From Lepus europaeus (Eukaryota; Chordata; Mammalia; Lagomorpha; Leporidae), in contig NC_084838.1 in the NCBI RefSeq assembly GCF_033115175.1, positions 42,201,468-42,265,467 of the forward strand: a stretch of 64,000 bases of DNA, written 5' to 3'. Positions 49,195 to 60,300 of this stretch are shown in pieces. The position numbers and the translations under genes were made by a program. The notes below the pieces were generated by a model that was not told the DNA's origin, searched no databases, and saw only the letters and a program-made list of their open reading frames with translations. Position 1 is the first letter of the stretch, and each line of letters opens with the position of its first letter.

Positions 49195-49638
49195 ACAATT
49201 TATATATGTATCAAATTTCTCCCATGCCAAACTTACCGGTTCTTATAATACTTACATACACATTTAGTTTTGACATCAGATAACAATACCACCACTGCCG
49301 CTATGGTTGTCAACAGCAATATGGTTACTTAAAACGGCTTCAGGTATTTTTTGCAGCTCTACTCCTTTAAGTTTCTCTTGCCATGGATGTATAGTTGTAA
49401 TCTGATGGTGTTTCTTTCTCTCTCTCTCTCTCTTTTTTTTTTTTTTTTGACTTATTGTTTTTGAGATTAGTAGATCAGTGAGATGCATGAATTTTATTTT
49501 ACTTTTGAGTTTTGGGGGCTGATTTTTGTAAATTTTTGTTTTCTAATGATACAGAATATTTACTTCGTTCTAAAGCCAAATTTGTGAAATATATTCAGAG
49601 AAATCTCTATTCTATCCATTTCCCCCCCAAGGTAGTAC

Positions 49639-50312
49639 TGTTAGGTAGGAAGTCAGTTATGAGCTTATGTGTGTGTGACAGGCCTAAAGAGAAGACATCT
49701 ATATGCATCTGCATCTCAAAGTCATCCTAACAAGGTTTCAGGGGAAGCCCAGATTTCGCATCCTGCCTGCCCTGCCCCCTTCTACCTGATAACCTGCCAG
49801 GTGGAGGCCCTCACCCCTCCTGCTTCCTGCCTGATAAATCTTCCACAATCTCCCAGGTGCAGCCCAGTATCTGCATGTCAAACACCCTGCTCCCTTCCTC
49901 AGGTCTGATAACATTTGCATCCATAAAGTCCTTTGTTTCAGACCTTCAAGAGAAGTTTTTCTATTTACATCCAAAAAGCCCTTTGTTCCAAGAGGAGCAG
50001 AGGTGGGGAAGCAAGACCCATCTCCTTAAAACCCCCAGCCTCAACTGGACTGTGCGCTCAGCTCTCTGCATCTTTGCTGAGCCGCCCGCCTGGCCTGGCC
50101 GGGTGTACTCTCCACTCACCCATGCAGCCCCGCTCTCCCCCAGTCTGAGGGACTGGGCACTCTCTCTCAGGCCCTGTCTGGAGAGGTGCCCATCCGTCCT
50201 TACAGATGTTCCTTCTTAATAAACCTTGCTATTTTACCTCCCACTACTCTCTGTCTCACGCCTGAATTCTTTCTTGCGCGAAGACAAGAACCCTGCAATT
50301 TCTCCGGTAACA
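49639..50312 (+). mobile_element. Solo LTR of a class I endogenous retrovirus
   Basis: 674 bp, bounded by TGTTA...TAACA inverted ends and a 4-bp target duplication GTAC at 49635-49638 and 50313-50316, as gammaretroviral integrases usually make. It has an octamer ATTTGCAT (49913-49920), two similar direct-repeat units in U3, a TATA-like 'ccttaaaac' near 50026, and the poly(A) signal AATAAA at 50218-50223 followed by a short U5. No internal viral genes lie nearby, so this is the product of LTR-LTR recombination. Orientation is the same as NDUFB6. Confidence 0.85.
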
Positions 50313-50316
50313 GTAC

Positions 50317-50705
50317 TTTTTGAAAAAAAATGTTTTCACTTTCATTGCTTTTAAAACTTCAGGAAATGTTACATAGTATGACCACCACCCTTTCCTTCTG
50401 GGCTGAAAGTTACCACATCCACTTCTCTCCACTTAAGTTTCTTTCACTGAACAATATATACTGTGGAGTTCACTCCGCCGTTCCATACAGAGTGCCTAGT
50501 GCTTTGTACGACTGCTTGGTTGTATCACAATTTATTCAACCTGAGCTCTGCTCAGAATTGGGGGTAATTCCCAGTGCTTTGCTGTTGTAAATGCTGCCGC
50601 AGTGAACAGCCACACACACTCTCGTATTTTCACCACCCTATCTTTGGAATAGAGCTTTACCGTGAGATTTCTGGGTCACCACCAACGCACCCCTGTAAGC
50701 CTGCT
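50317..50705 (-). mobile_element. Possible ancient L1 3' region, antisense
   Basis: Words such as 'tgctgttgtaaatgctgc' and 'gagatttctgggtcac' resemble inverted old-L1 3' UTR. The LTR inserted at its edge. Low certainty. Confidence 0.4.
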
Positions 50706-50993
50706 AAATATTAATCTGCGCACAGGAAGAAACAGTGGCCCCAGGTCACTACCGGCAAGTAACACGGCGGGGAGTTGACTGTCAGACTGTAGGTCCCGGG
50801 GAGGGGAATTCAAAGGTGGGAGTGGGAAGCAAAGAATTTTTCACCTGGACATTACACTCAATGAACCAGACTTGCTCACCCTCCCAGCTCCCAGTACACC
50901 AGTTCTTCCTTATCAGGACCTCCCGTCCTGTGACCCCGCCCCATCCCAAACACACCCTTGGAGTCTGGACCCCTTAAAACGCAGCGAACCGTT

Positions 50994-51004
50994 TGCGCAT
51001 GCCC
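50994..51004 (+). promoter_or_regulatory. NRF-1-like site
   Basis: 'tgcgcatgccc' matches the palindromic GCGCATGC core of NRF-1 sites, which are common in promoters of nuclear respiratory-chain genes. It lies about 160 bp upstream of the start codon. Confidence 0.6.
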
Positions 51005-51040
51005 AGACCCTGCTGTCAGCGCAAAGGCGGGACTTTGGTG

Positions 51041-51048
51041 TGACGTCA
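51041..51048. promoter_or_regulatory. Full CRE site
   Basis: 'tgacgtca' is the perfect palindromic CREB/ATF site, about 110 bp upstream of the start codon. A GC-rich 'ggcggga' box (51026-51032) lies just before it. Confidence 0.65.
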
Positions 51049-51156
51049 TAACCGCGCGCCGCTCCCAGGCGTCCTCGCAAGGTCGCTCTGCGGAAGGCGA
51101 CCGCGCATCAGTGACAAGAACCCGGTTTGGGGGTGCGCCGTGTCACCAGCGGCGGC

Positions 51157-51336
51157 ATGTCGGGGTACACGCCGGATGAGAAGCTGCGGCTGCAGCAGCT
51201 GCGAGAGCTGAGAAGGCGATGGCTCAAGGACCAGGAGCTGAGCGCTCGGGAGCCTGTGCTGCCCCCGCAGAGGACGTGGCCCTTGGAGAGCTTCTGGAAC
51301 AAGTTTTTGCAGAACGAGGCCCCTTGGAGGAACGTG
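51157..51336 (+). CDS. NDUFB6: NDUFB6 coding exon 1
   Basis: 60 codons, ending 'WRNV'. Donor 'gtg|gtgagt'. Part of the CpG island. Confidence 0.97.
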
Positions 51337-54300
51337 GTGAGTGCCGGGCCTCCCCCGTCCCCGTGCCTTCCCCGCATCGCGACGCCGGCCGGCCGCGGGA
51401 GGTTCCCCGGAGGCAGCCACACCGAGGACGGGCTCACATCGTACTGTGCCCTGCGGTCCCCAGTTCGGCGAAGGAGAACCAGGTTTAGCGAGGACGCGGT
51501 CTTGTCCCGAGTCTTGGGCTGCGGCCAGTGTTTGGTTGTGGGGCACTCAGGTCCTTTTGCTGTCAAGTGTGGGGCCGAGGAAGCGAGCCTTCGGTTTTGC
51601 ACTGTAGAAATCCCTCAGAGGAACAGCCAAGGCTTCGCTGGAGTTACAGCTCAGTGATGTTAGTATTCGAGAGCACACGTGTGACGTTTCAAGTTGAGAT
51701 TACGGAGACGCGCTAACTCTGCACCCAAGTACCGAGGGCACGGCGAGCCCCTAGCAAACTCATGTGGTCGCTATAAGACACCATACGGTTGGTACGCGTA
51801 GTGAGTCGGACTCAAAACCTGTCTTTCTGAGCCACTGTCTGTGCTTTTCACACACTGTTTCACTTCAGAATTGTGTGTTCCTGGAATTTGCTAGGTAGAA
51901 AGTCACCCATTCAGGGACTGGTGTGTATTTTCATGAAGTCTGTTAATTAGATCCTATCAGTTATGAGCGATGCGTGCTACCCCTCAGAATTGCTTTTCGT
52001 TACCTCCTCCGTTATACCGGTGACATTGGATGTTGGCATTGTGCCTGCACTCTGCTGAGGGTTTTGCATATGCTACTTCCTTCTTTATCTCCATAGGGTA
52101 GAAACTGTGCCTAGACCTCGTTTTCCATGTAAGGTACCTGACTTCTTCAGAAATGAAGTGATTTACCAATGGCCACAGCGTTAGGACTTGAAGTCTAGTG
52201 AAACAGAATTGGTGCAAGTTTTTCTGAGAAAGTGGAACCACATATTTATGGTGATAAAATTCAGCTGTTTAATTCATGCTTCCTCTCTCCTTTTGTATCT
52301 CTGATATTGTTTGTTGATTTTTAAAAAGACATTATTTATTTGAAAGGCAGATTTAGAGAGAGGGGGAGAGATCGATCTTCCATCTGCTGCTTCACTCCCC
52401 AAATGGCTGTAATGGGTGGAGCTGGACCAGTGTGAAGCCAGGAGCCAGGAGCCAGGAGCCAGGAGCTTCTTCTGGACCTCCCACGTGGGTGCAGGGGCCC
52501 TAGCACTTGGGCCATTCTCTGTTGCTCTCGCGGGCACACCAGCAGGGAGCCGGATCAGAAGTGGAGCAGCTGGGGCTGGAACCTGTGCCCACATGGGATT
52601 CTGCCGTCGCAGGCAGCAGCTTTACCCATTACGCCTCAGTGCCCGGCCCCTGCTTGGTGATTTTAGAGGTCGCTGGTTGGCACTTGATATCCTATCCACC
52701 AGCCAGTGATTTCAAGAAGTAAATGATCATTTGTTGAAATTGATCTTTACTTTTTTTCTTATGTAATCGTATATGTTAAATTCTGCTTAGATTGTAAATT
52801 GTGCTTTGCTTGAAAGGGTAGGTGGGTTTCTAGTCAAATTGGCTACCATGAAAATGTTTCTTTTTTTTCTTTTATTTTAAGAGGCAGAGAGAGACAACGC
52901 CCATCTTTTGGTTCGTTCCCCAAATGACCACAACACCCAGGACAGAGCTGGGCTGGGAACTGGGCACTTGAACCAGGTCTCCCACATGTGTGGGGGGAAT
53001 CCACTTACTTGAACCATCACCACTGCCTCCCAGGGTCTGCATTAGCAGGAAGCTGGGGTTAGGAAACAGGAATTGAATGCAGGGACTCTAAGACCCACGT
53101 CTTAAACCGGTGTCTTAATCACTGGTCAGATGCCTGCCCCCAGATTGCCATTTCCAGTTTTATGTTGTCTTTCTCTTTTCAAGTAGTGCATCGGAAGGCA
53201 TCTCAGAGTGAGCTTGGAAAACCTCTAACTTGATATGTAAAACATACTCTTTCTACTGTCAGTGTGCTCAAAGTTGCCTGACACCTAGAAAGATATGAGT
53301 AGTGTTGATTGTAGATATCTGAAATTTGTAGAGAGATGAGGTTTGATCACTCTGGTTAAATCCAATAAAAATCGTTCTTTTATTTATGCCATGTTTTATT
53401 ATTAATAAACATAATAAGCATGTTAGAAGTCTTTTAAAAATATATCTATGAATGCCTTCTTACAGTCTTAAAAGTGCTACTTGTCTTAAACCTCATTTGC
53501 TCTGAACTTTTGGGGTATCCTGTTGCAGGCCCCACATTTAGTAAAAATATTCAAGTCGGCAAAGTTAGCAATAGACTATAAAGAAATATGTGCCATGTAG
53601 AGATTTGTTAATCATGACATCGGTATTTCATTGCTGAATTTATTTTGTACTACCAACAAAACAAAATTGGATAGCTGCTTATTTTGTGTATGTATGTTTT
53701 CCCACAGGTCTATAAGGTATACCGGCACAGCATCTTTGCTTTCACTCATGTACTTATACCTGCCTGGATTATTCATTATTATTTCAAATATCATGTGAAT
53801 GTAAGTATGTTTTAAGTATGTGCTTTTTAGAATCTCCCTTTAATTTTGCTCAAGAGCATTTCCTATGCAGATATGCCTTATTCTGCTTTACTTAGTGGAA
53901 ATAATCTGCCACTTATAAACTAATTTTGAAGTATTCTGAATACTTTTAAGTAAAAGGCTTAATGAAACTTAGGTAATTAGATATGTTTCATTTTTTTAAG
54001 CTTTTATTTATTTATTTGAGAGGTAAAGTTAAAACAGAAAGAGGGAGAGACAAAGAGAAAACTCTTCCATCTGCTAGTTCACTCCCCAGATGGCCGCAAT
54101 GGTCAGAGCTGCGCCGATCCAAAGCCAGGAGCCAGGAGCTTCTTCTGGGTCTCCCACACAGGTGCAGGGGCCTAAGGAGTTGGGCCATCTTCTACTGCTT
54201 TCCCAGGCTATAAGCAGAGAGCTGGATCATAAGAGGAGCAGCAGGGACATGAACTGGCAGTGCCACAGGCAGAGACTTAGCCTACTATGCCACAGCACCA

Positions 54301-57300
54301 GCCCCAAAGAATGAGTTTTCAAAAAATTAATCTTTGTACTAGTTTACAACTTGAAATGCATTTCCTTATAGAAAAAGTGTTTAAATGATCAAGGCATAGC
54401 CCATCAAATACTACTAGTGTTATTTAGGGAAGAGAACAATTTCTGCCCTTCTTTTTGAGCATAGATCTGTTACAAGGTGAAATTCAAAATAGATAGTAAT
54501 TATCTTTTTTTAAAAGATTTATTTATTTATTTGAAAGTCAGAGTTACACAGAGAGGAGAGGCAGAGAGAGAGAGAGGTCTTCCATCTGATGGTTCACGCC
54601 CCAATTGGCCGCAATGGCCGGAGCTGTGCCGACCTGAAGCCAGGAGCTAGGAGCTGCTTCTAGTTCTCCCATGTGGGTGCAGGGGCCCAAGGACTTGGCC
54701 CATCTTCTACTGCTTTCCCAGGCCATAGCAGAGAGCTGGATTCGAAGTAGAGCAGCTGGGACTCGACCTGGCACCCATATGGGATGCCAGTGCTTCAGGC
54801 CAGGGCATTAACCCACTGCGCCACAGCGCCAGCCCCAATAATGGTTATCTTTGTCATCATTGCATTTCTGTTTCCTTCATGTTATCTGATTTTTTACTAC
54901 TTTATTTAAAATCTAGGGTGCCCAAAAGCTTTTAACGTTTTCACTGAAAGGTCTTGTGTGGGCTGATGGAACAGGGCCAGCTGCCATCTTTTTAAAACTA
55001 GGGATAGCACAGTCTGGTGTGGAGTGTTGGATTCCAGGCAGAAGGAGGAGGGCATGCAAGGGGGAAGCAATGATGCTGCCAGCATGGAGTGCTGGGACAC
55101 ACAGTGCAGAGGGCATTCTGCCATCTGGGCTGCACGAGGCTGGAAAGTGAGCACACCTATCTGGGGAGCAGCTGTGGTAGTGAATGTCCTGGTATAGGAC
55201 AGTAGAACCTGAGCAGAGAGAAGAGGACATTGAGAGGAAAGTGGTGTGGCCAGTGATGGAGGTGGCAGGCCACAGGAAGGTGTCAGAACCTTAGTGAGGT
55301 GAAGAGAATATCGTCTTGAGGTGTGGCTGTTATGATCAGAGATTGTTTATATTTAGGGAAGCTGATCAGATAAGTACACGGGGTCGTGAGAATGGGATTC
55401 AGGATTTTCCCTGTTAGAAAAGGGAGTTACATATAGGAAAAGGGAAAAGACCTTGAGGTGCTAGAATGTAATTGAAAGTGTTGGTGTAAATTCATATGGT
55501 TTTAATATGTATTGATAGATTCAGAAATAAATACAGGTCTAAGTACTTGTGTGTATATATATTTTCTAGCTGTGTCCACTGAGAGGATCTGGGAACATGC
55601 TACCCTTTAGTATTAGCACACCTATTTTTCTAAGATTTATTTATTTATTTGAAAGGCAGAGTAATCGAAAGAGGGAGAGAGAGAGATACCTTCTGTTTTC
55701 TGGTTCACTCCCCAAATGGCTACAATGGCCAGGGCTGGGTCATGAGTCTCTCACGTGGGTGGCAGGGACCCAAGTACTTGATCCTTCACCTGCTACTTTT
55801 CCAGGCACATCAGCAGAGAGCTGGATCAAAAGTGGAGCAGTTGGGACTCAAACAGGTGCTCACATCGGATGCTGGCGTCACAGGCAGCGGTTTAACCCAC
55901 TGTGCCACAGTGCCAACCCCCAGATCTTATTTTCTAAATACATTTCTTCACTAAAAAGATGTAGAGCTCTTTGGAAAAATGTCTGATTCCATGGCTGGGA
56001 CGGGGAAAGTACAAGATGACGCTGGAGTATTTTGTTGTGCCAGAAAATAAAGAAGTGCTAAAAGAATGATGGGGACCTATCAAAAGGACACCGAGAGGTT
56101 TGGAAGCATTCCTGCTGGGACAGACAGTTTAAACATCAAAATACGTAATGATAGCAAGAGATGGGAGTCAGCTGAATAAAAAGAAGAAAACACATGAGTG
56201 TATACTGATATAAATAATAAATGAGTTAATAAGTGGGTATAGGAAAAAAAATTTTGTAGATCAAATTACTAAATAATAACTGGACATGGAATGATAGAAT
56301 TTGAAGTCACTATTTGAGAACCATCATAGGTATAATAAATTAAGCCAAGAAACATCAAAGGATGCCAAATTAATCTTAAAAGAGCTGTCTTCAAAGTACT
56401 TAGAAAAAGTAACTTTGTAATAGAGAAATCTGGCAGATACCACCTAAGGAAAAAAAAAAATCTAACATTATCAATAGTGGAGTTCAGGGATTAGTTTATA
56501 TTTCTATTGTTAATGGACTTCAAGAAACTTTTTACGTTTACCTGCAAGCCTATAGGCCCCTTTATATCATTATACTCATGTCTGTTTTTCCCCTTTGTTT
56601 CAGGATATAAAACCCCAGATGAAAAAAATATTTTCTGTCAGTGAAAGTTTTTGTAACATCCAAGAGTGGTTTTGATGTGGAGCAAGAACTGGTTATAATT
56701 ACCTGGAATATAAATTAATACTCACTTTATTAGTTGCAAATTTAAAAGCAAAATTATTTTCAGCTTAAAAATCACAAATCTAAATCAACTGTGCATCTTA
56801 ACTAGGATCCTAAACCTAATGTGTTATGACCTCTCATAATCAGATTATTTTATGTCACCAGCACTATAGTCACCAGAATATACGGATTGTCCCAGTGTTT
56901 TCAGAACTCATTAATGAGTTTATGCTCTGGTTATAGTTCACTTTTTTGTATCTGTAATTAACTAAATTTTTCTAGGATTCAAAAGACTCATCTTGGGACA
57001 AGCATTTGGCACAGTGGTTAAGATGCCATTTAGGAGGCTCACATCCCACAACCAAATGCCTGGGTTTGAGTCCTGGCTGAACTCCCCATCCCAACTTCCT
57101 GCTAATACACACTGTGTAGAGGCATTGGGTGATGGCTCGGCTAGTTGGGAGACCTGGATTGAGTTCCTGGCCCCTGGCTTCAGTCTGGCTCAGTTATGGC
57201 TGTTGCAGCACTTGGGCATCCAAACAGTTGCATGGTCTCTTTGGTCTATGCCTCTCAAATAAATAAAATAATTAAAATTAAGACATTTTGTGTTTTTGCT

Positions 57301-60300
57301 TATCTTCTAGAAAAAGTGTTTGCTGGGTTGGCAATTCAGACATTAGACATTAGTATGATTGCTTATCTGAGGAACTGGCACAGGGGATTTTTCCTGGACC
57401 AGAGATGGACATTTTAGTTAAACGTTTGTGTTGGTAGAGTCCCAAGGCCACTCACTTGCCTTAATCTGTTGTTTGGGTAATTGGAGGCCTTCATCTACCT
57501 CCATTTTTTTTTTTTTTTTTTTTTTTTTTTGACAGGCAGAGTTAGACAGTGAGAGAGAGACAGAGAGAAAGGTCTTCCTTCTGTTGGTTCACTCCCCAAA
57601 TGGCCGCTATGGCCGGCACTGTGCTGATCCGAAGCCAGGAGCCAGGAGCCAGGAGCTTCCTCCTGGTCTCCCATGCAGGTGCAGGGCCCAAGCACTTGGG
57701 CCATCCTCCTCTGCCCTCCCAGGCCATAGTGAAGAGCTGGACTGAAAGAGGAGCAACCGGGACTAGTACCCAACACCCCAATCGGGACTAGAACCCGGGG
57801 TGCCAGTGCCACAGGCGGAGGATTAGCCTAGTGAGTCACGGTGCCGGCCCTGGAGGCCTGCATCTTCAATAAGATGCAGCCAGTTTGCTTCAGCCAGCTC
57901 CTTTGCTGTCTAATTGAATTCTGTACCTCTCTGAAGACAGTTCAGTGTCACATTATATTTATAAGTTTGTTTATTCAAAAAGGTTTTTGTTTTTTTTTTT
58001 TAAGATTTATTTATTTATTTGAGAGGCAGAGTTAGAGAGGTCTTTCATGTGCTGGTTCACTCCCTAAGTGGTCACAACGGCTGGTGCTGGGCCAATCTGA
58101 AGCCAGGATCCAGGAGCTGCTTCTGGTCTCCCACATGGGTGCTGGAGCCCAAGGACTTGGGCCATCTTCTACTGCTTTCCCAGGCCATAGCAGAGAGCTG
58201 GATTGGAAGTGGAACAGCCGGGACTAGAACCGGTGCCCATATGGGATGCTGGCGCTTCAGGCCAGGGTGTTAACCCGCTGCGCTACAGCGCTGACCCCGT
58301 GTCTTAACTGTTGTACCAGATGTTCACCCCCACCCCAAGACTGATAATAAATAAAAATATAATTATATATATAATAAATAAAGAAGAATATAAATTATAG
58401 GATCAAGTGTATAGAAGAATTTAAGCAGGGTAAAAAACTACTAATGGAGGCTACCATTTTAATTAGGCCTCTCTGAATAAATGATATTTTAAAAGAAACA
58501 TTTATCAGTGAGGATATGGGCCAAGCAGCTATCTAGAAGAGTGTTGCAGGTAGCAAGATAACAAAGTACAAAGACTCTGAGGCACAAGCAGGCTTGACTG
58601 ATCAGACTGGTAGTTAAAGGGGCTGCTGGGCTATAATACAATAAGGGAAAGTGTGCTAGGAGGTCAAAAACTGGATGTGGGCCAGATCATGAAGTGTCTT
58701 AGCACATCAAGGACCTTGCCTTTTTAATAAGAACGAAACTTAGGGCACAGGAGTGATACTCCTCCCTGCATGCACTGTGGAGACTGAACTGTAGGAGGGC
58801 ACAGAGTGGAAGCAGCAAGGCCAGCAGGTGCCATTGTGGGAGTCCATGTGAAAAAAATTGGTCAGAGTCTTGGAGAAGGGTGGTGTTACTGGGGGTGGTA
58901 AGAATAATATTCTTAAGCTAGAACCAACAGGGTTAGGCTGGCGCTGCGGCTCTCTAGGCTAATCCTCCGCCTGTGGTGCCGGCACCCCGGGTTCTAGTCC
59001 CGGTTGTGGTGCCGGATTCTGTCCCGGTTGCCCCTCTTCCAGGCCAGCTCTCTGCTGTGGCCCGGGAGTGCAGTGGAGGGTAGCCCAGGTCCTTGGGCCC
59101 TGGACTCGCATGGGAGACCAGGAGAAGCACCTGGCTCCTGGCTTCGGATCAGTGCAATGCGCCGGCTGCAGTGCGCCAGCTGCAGCGGCCATTGGAGGGT
59201 GAACCAACGGCAAAGGAAGACCTTTCTCTCTGTCTCTCTCACTGCCCACTCTGCCACTCTGCCTGTCAAAAAAAAAAAACCCCAACAGGGTCTACTGAGG
59301 AATCACTCCGTAGGTAGGGGAGTTAAAGGGCTGTGGAGAGGACCAGTTTGGGCAGGGGAAGTTATGTTGGATCTGATTGAGTGTGAGATGTCTATTTGAT
59401 AGCCATGTAGAATGTTGAGTAAATAATTGGATGTAGGGTCTCAAGTTCTGTGAAAGTTTGGGGCTTAAATTAAAATCTGGGATGTGATTTATTTTCAGAA
59501 GAAACTATAACACCGTAAATAACACAGTTACTTTTCTTGCAGACAAAACCATATGCCATCGTTCAAAGGAAGCCCAGAATATTCCCAGTAAGTCTAAAGA
59601 CTTCATAGTTTTTTTATTCATTATTTTTCTCTTTTCTTCCCTGTAAGAGATCATTAGACTAAAATGTGTCTTTCTTTTTGCTGTATTTTTTTAAATAGGA
59701 AATAATGTGAGGTAGCAATTATAGTTGAAAGTGGGAAATGAACACATTTATTTTCAATCTTGTGTTAAGATTTTGATTGTCTAAAATGTGAGTGTAAGGT
59801 ACCAAGTTTTTCACTGGTGCTATTTCATGTTGAAAAGACTTAAGGCACAAATCTGAGCATGGTGACAGCAACTGAATTGTTATTATTTCAAAACTCATAT
59901 TCCTATGGTTTTGTCCCTCTTTTTCAAGGTTTGACTTTAAGCTCCTCATCTGTGATTTTAAAATGTTTTCATGTGTGTTTCAAATGTTAATTAGTTCTTT
60001 CAGTATTGAAAGATTGTATAATAGTTCTTGTTTTTACTGGCTGGCTGTGAGGTTATTGTTAGCATAGTAAAACATGTTAATTTCTTGTCTAGTCACAGAT
60101 AATGAACTACTATGACTTAAATTCCATAATTTAAAAAACAACAAAATTCGGTGTTGATTATTTTTAAATAATTATTTTATTTGAAAGAGTTACATAGAGA
60201 AGGAGAGGCAGAGAGAGAGAGAGAGGTTTTCCATCTGCTGGTTCACTCCCCAATTGCCTACAATGACTGGAGCTGTGCCGATCTGAAGCCAGGAGCCAGG

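Larger units (their letters stand above)
50985..51560. promoter_or_regulatory. NDUFB6 CpG island and promoter
   Basis: The only long stretch of the window dense in CpG, covering the region from 170 bp upstream of the start codon to about 220 bp into intron 1. There is no TATA box; a CpG-type promoter with dispersed starts is likely, with transcription starting somewhere in about 51040-51120 (inferred). Confidence 0.85.
51337..53707 (+). other. NDUFB6 intron 1
   Basis: 2371 bp, GT-AG. Holds two antisense CSINEs (52322-52653, 52868-53141) and otherwise unassigned sequence, including a MIR/L2-like trace at about 52015-52230. Confidence 0.9.
53801..59542 (+). other. NDUFB6 intron 2
   Basis: 5742 bp with seven CSINEs, L2-like stretches (about 55000-55470 and 58540-59480) and a candidate cryptic exon at 56604. 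No other gene seen. Confidence 0.9.

Noticed and set aside
1..51000. An orthologue of the human neighbour TAF1L or another coding gene upstream
   Set aside because: No bromodomain-like or other recognisable coding sequence was found. TAF1L is a primate-specific retrogene, so its absence is expected.
51046..51546. 166- and 164-codon minus-strand frames over the NDUFB6 promoter
   Set aside because: Antisense shadows caused by GC-rich sequence and few stop codons; they lie opposite exon 1.
56604..56675. Treating the cryptic exon as a normal constitutive NDUFB6 exon
   Set aside because: The standard four exons already give a complete 128-residue protein with the conserved tail. The extra segment would end translation early.
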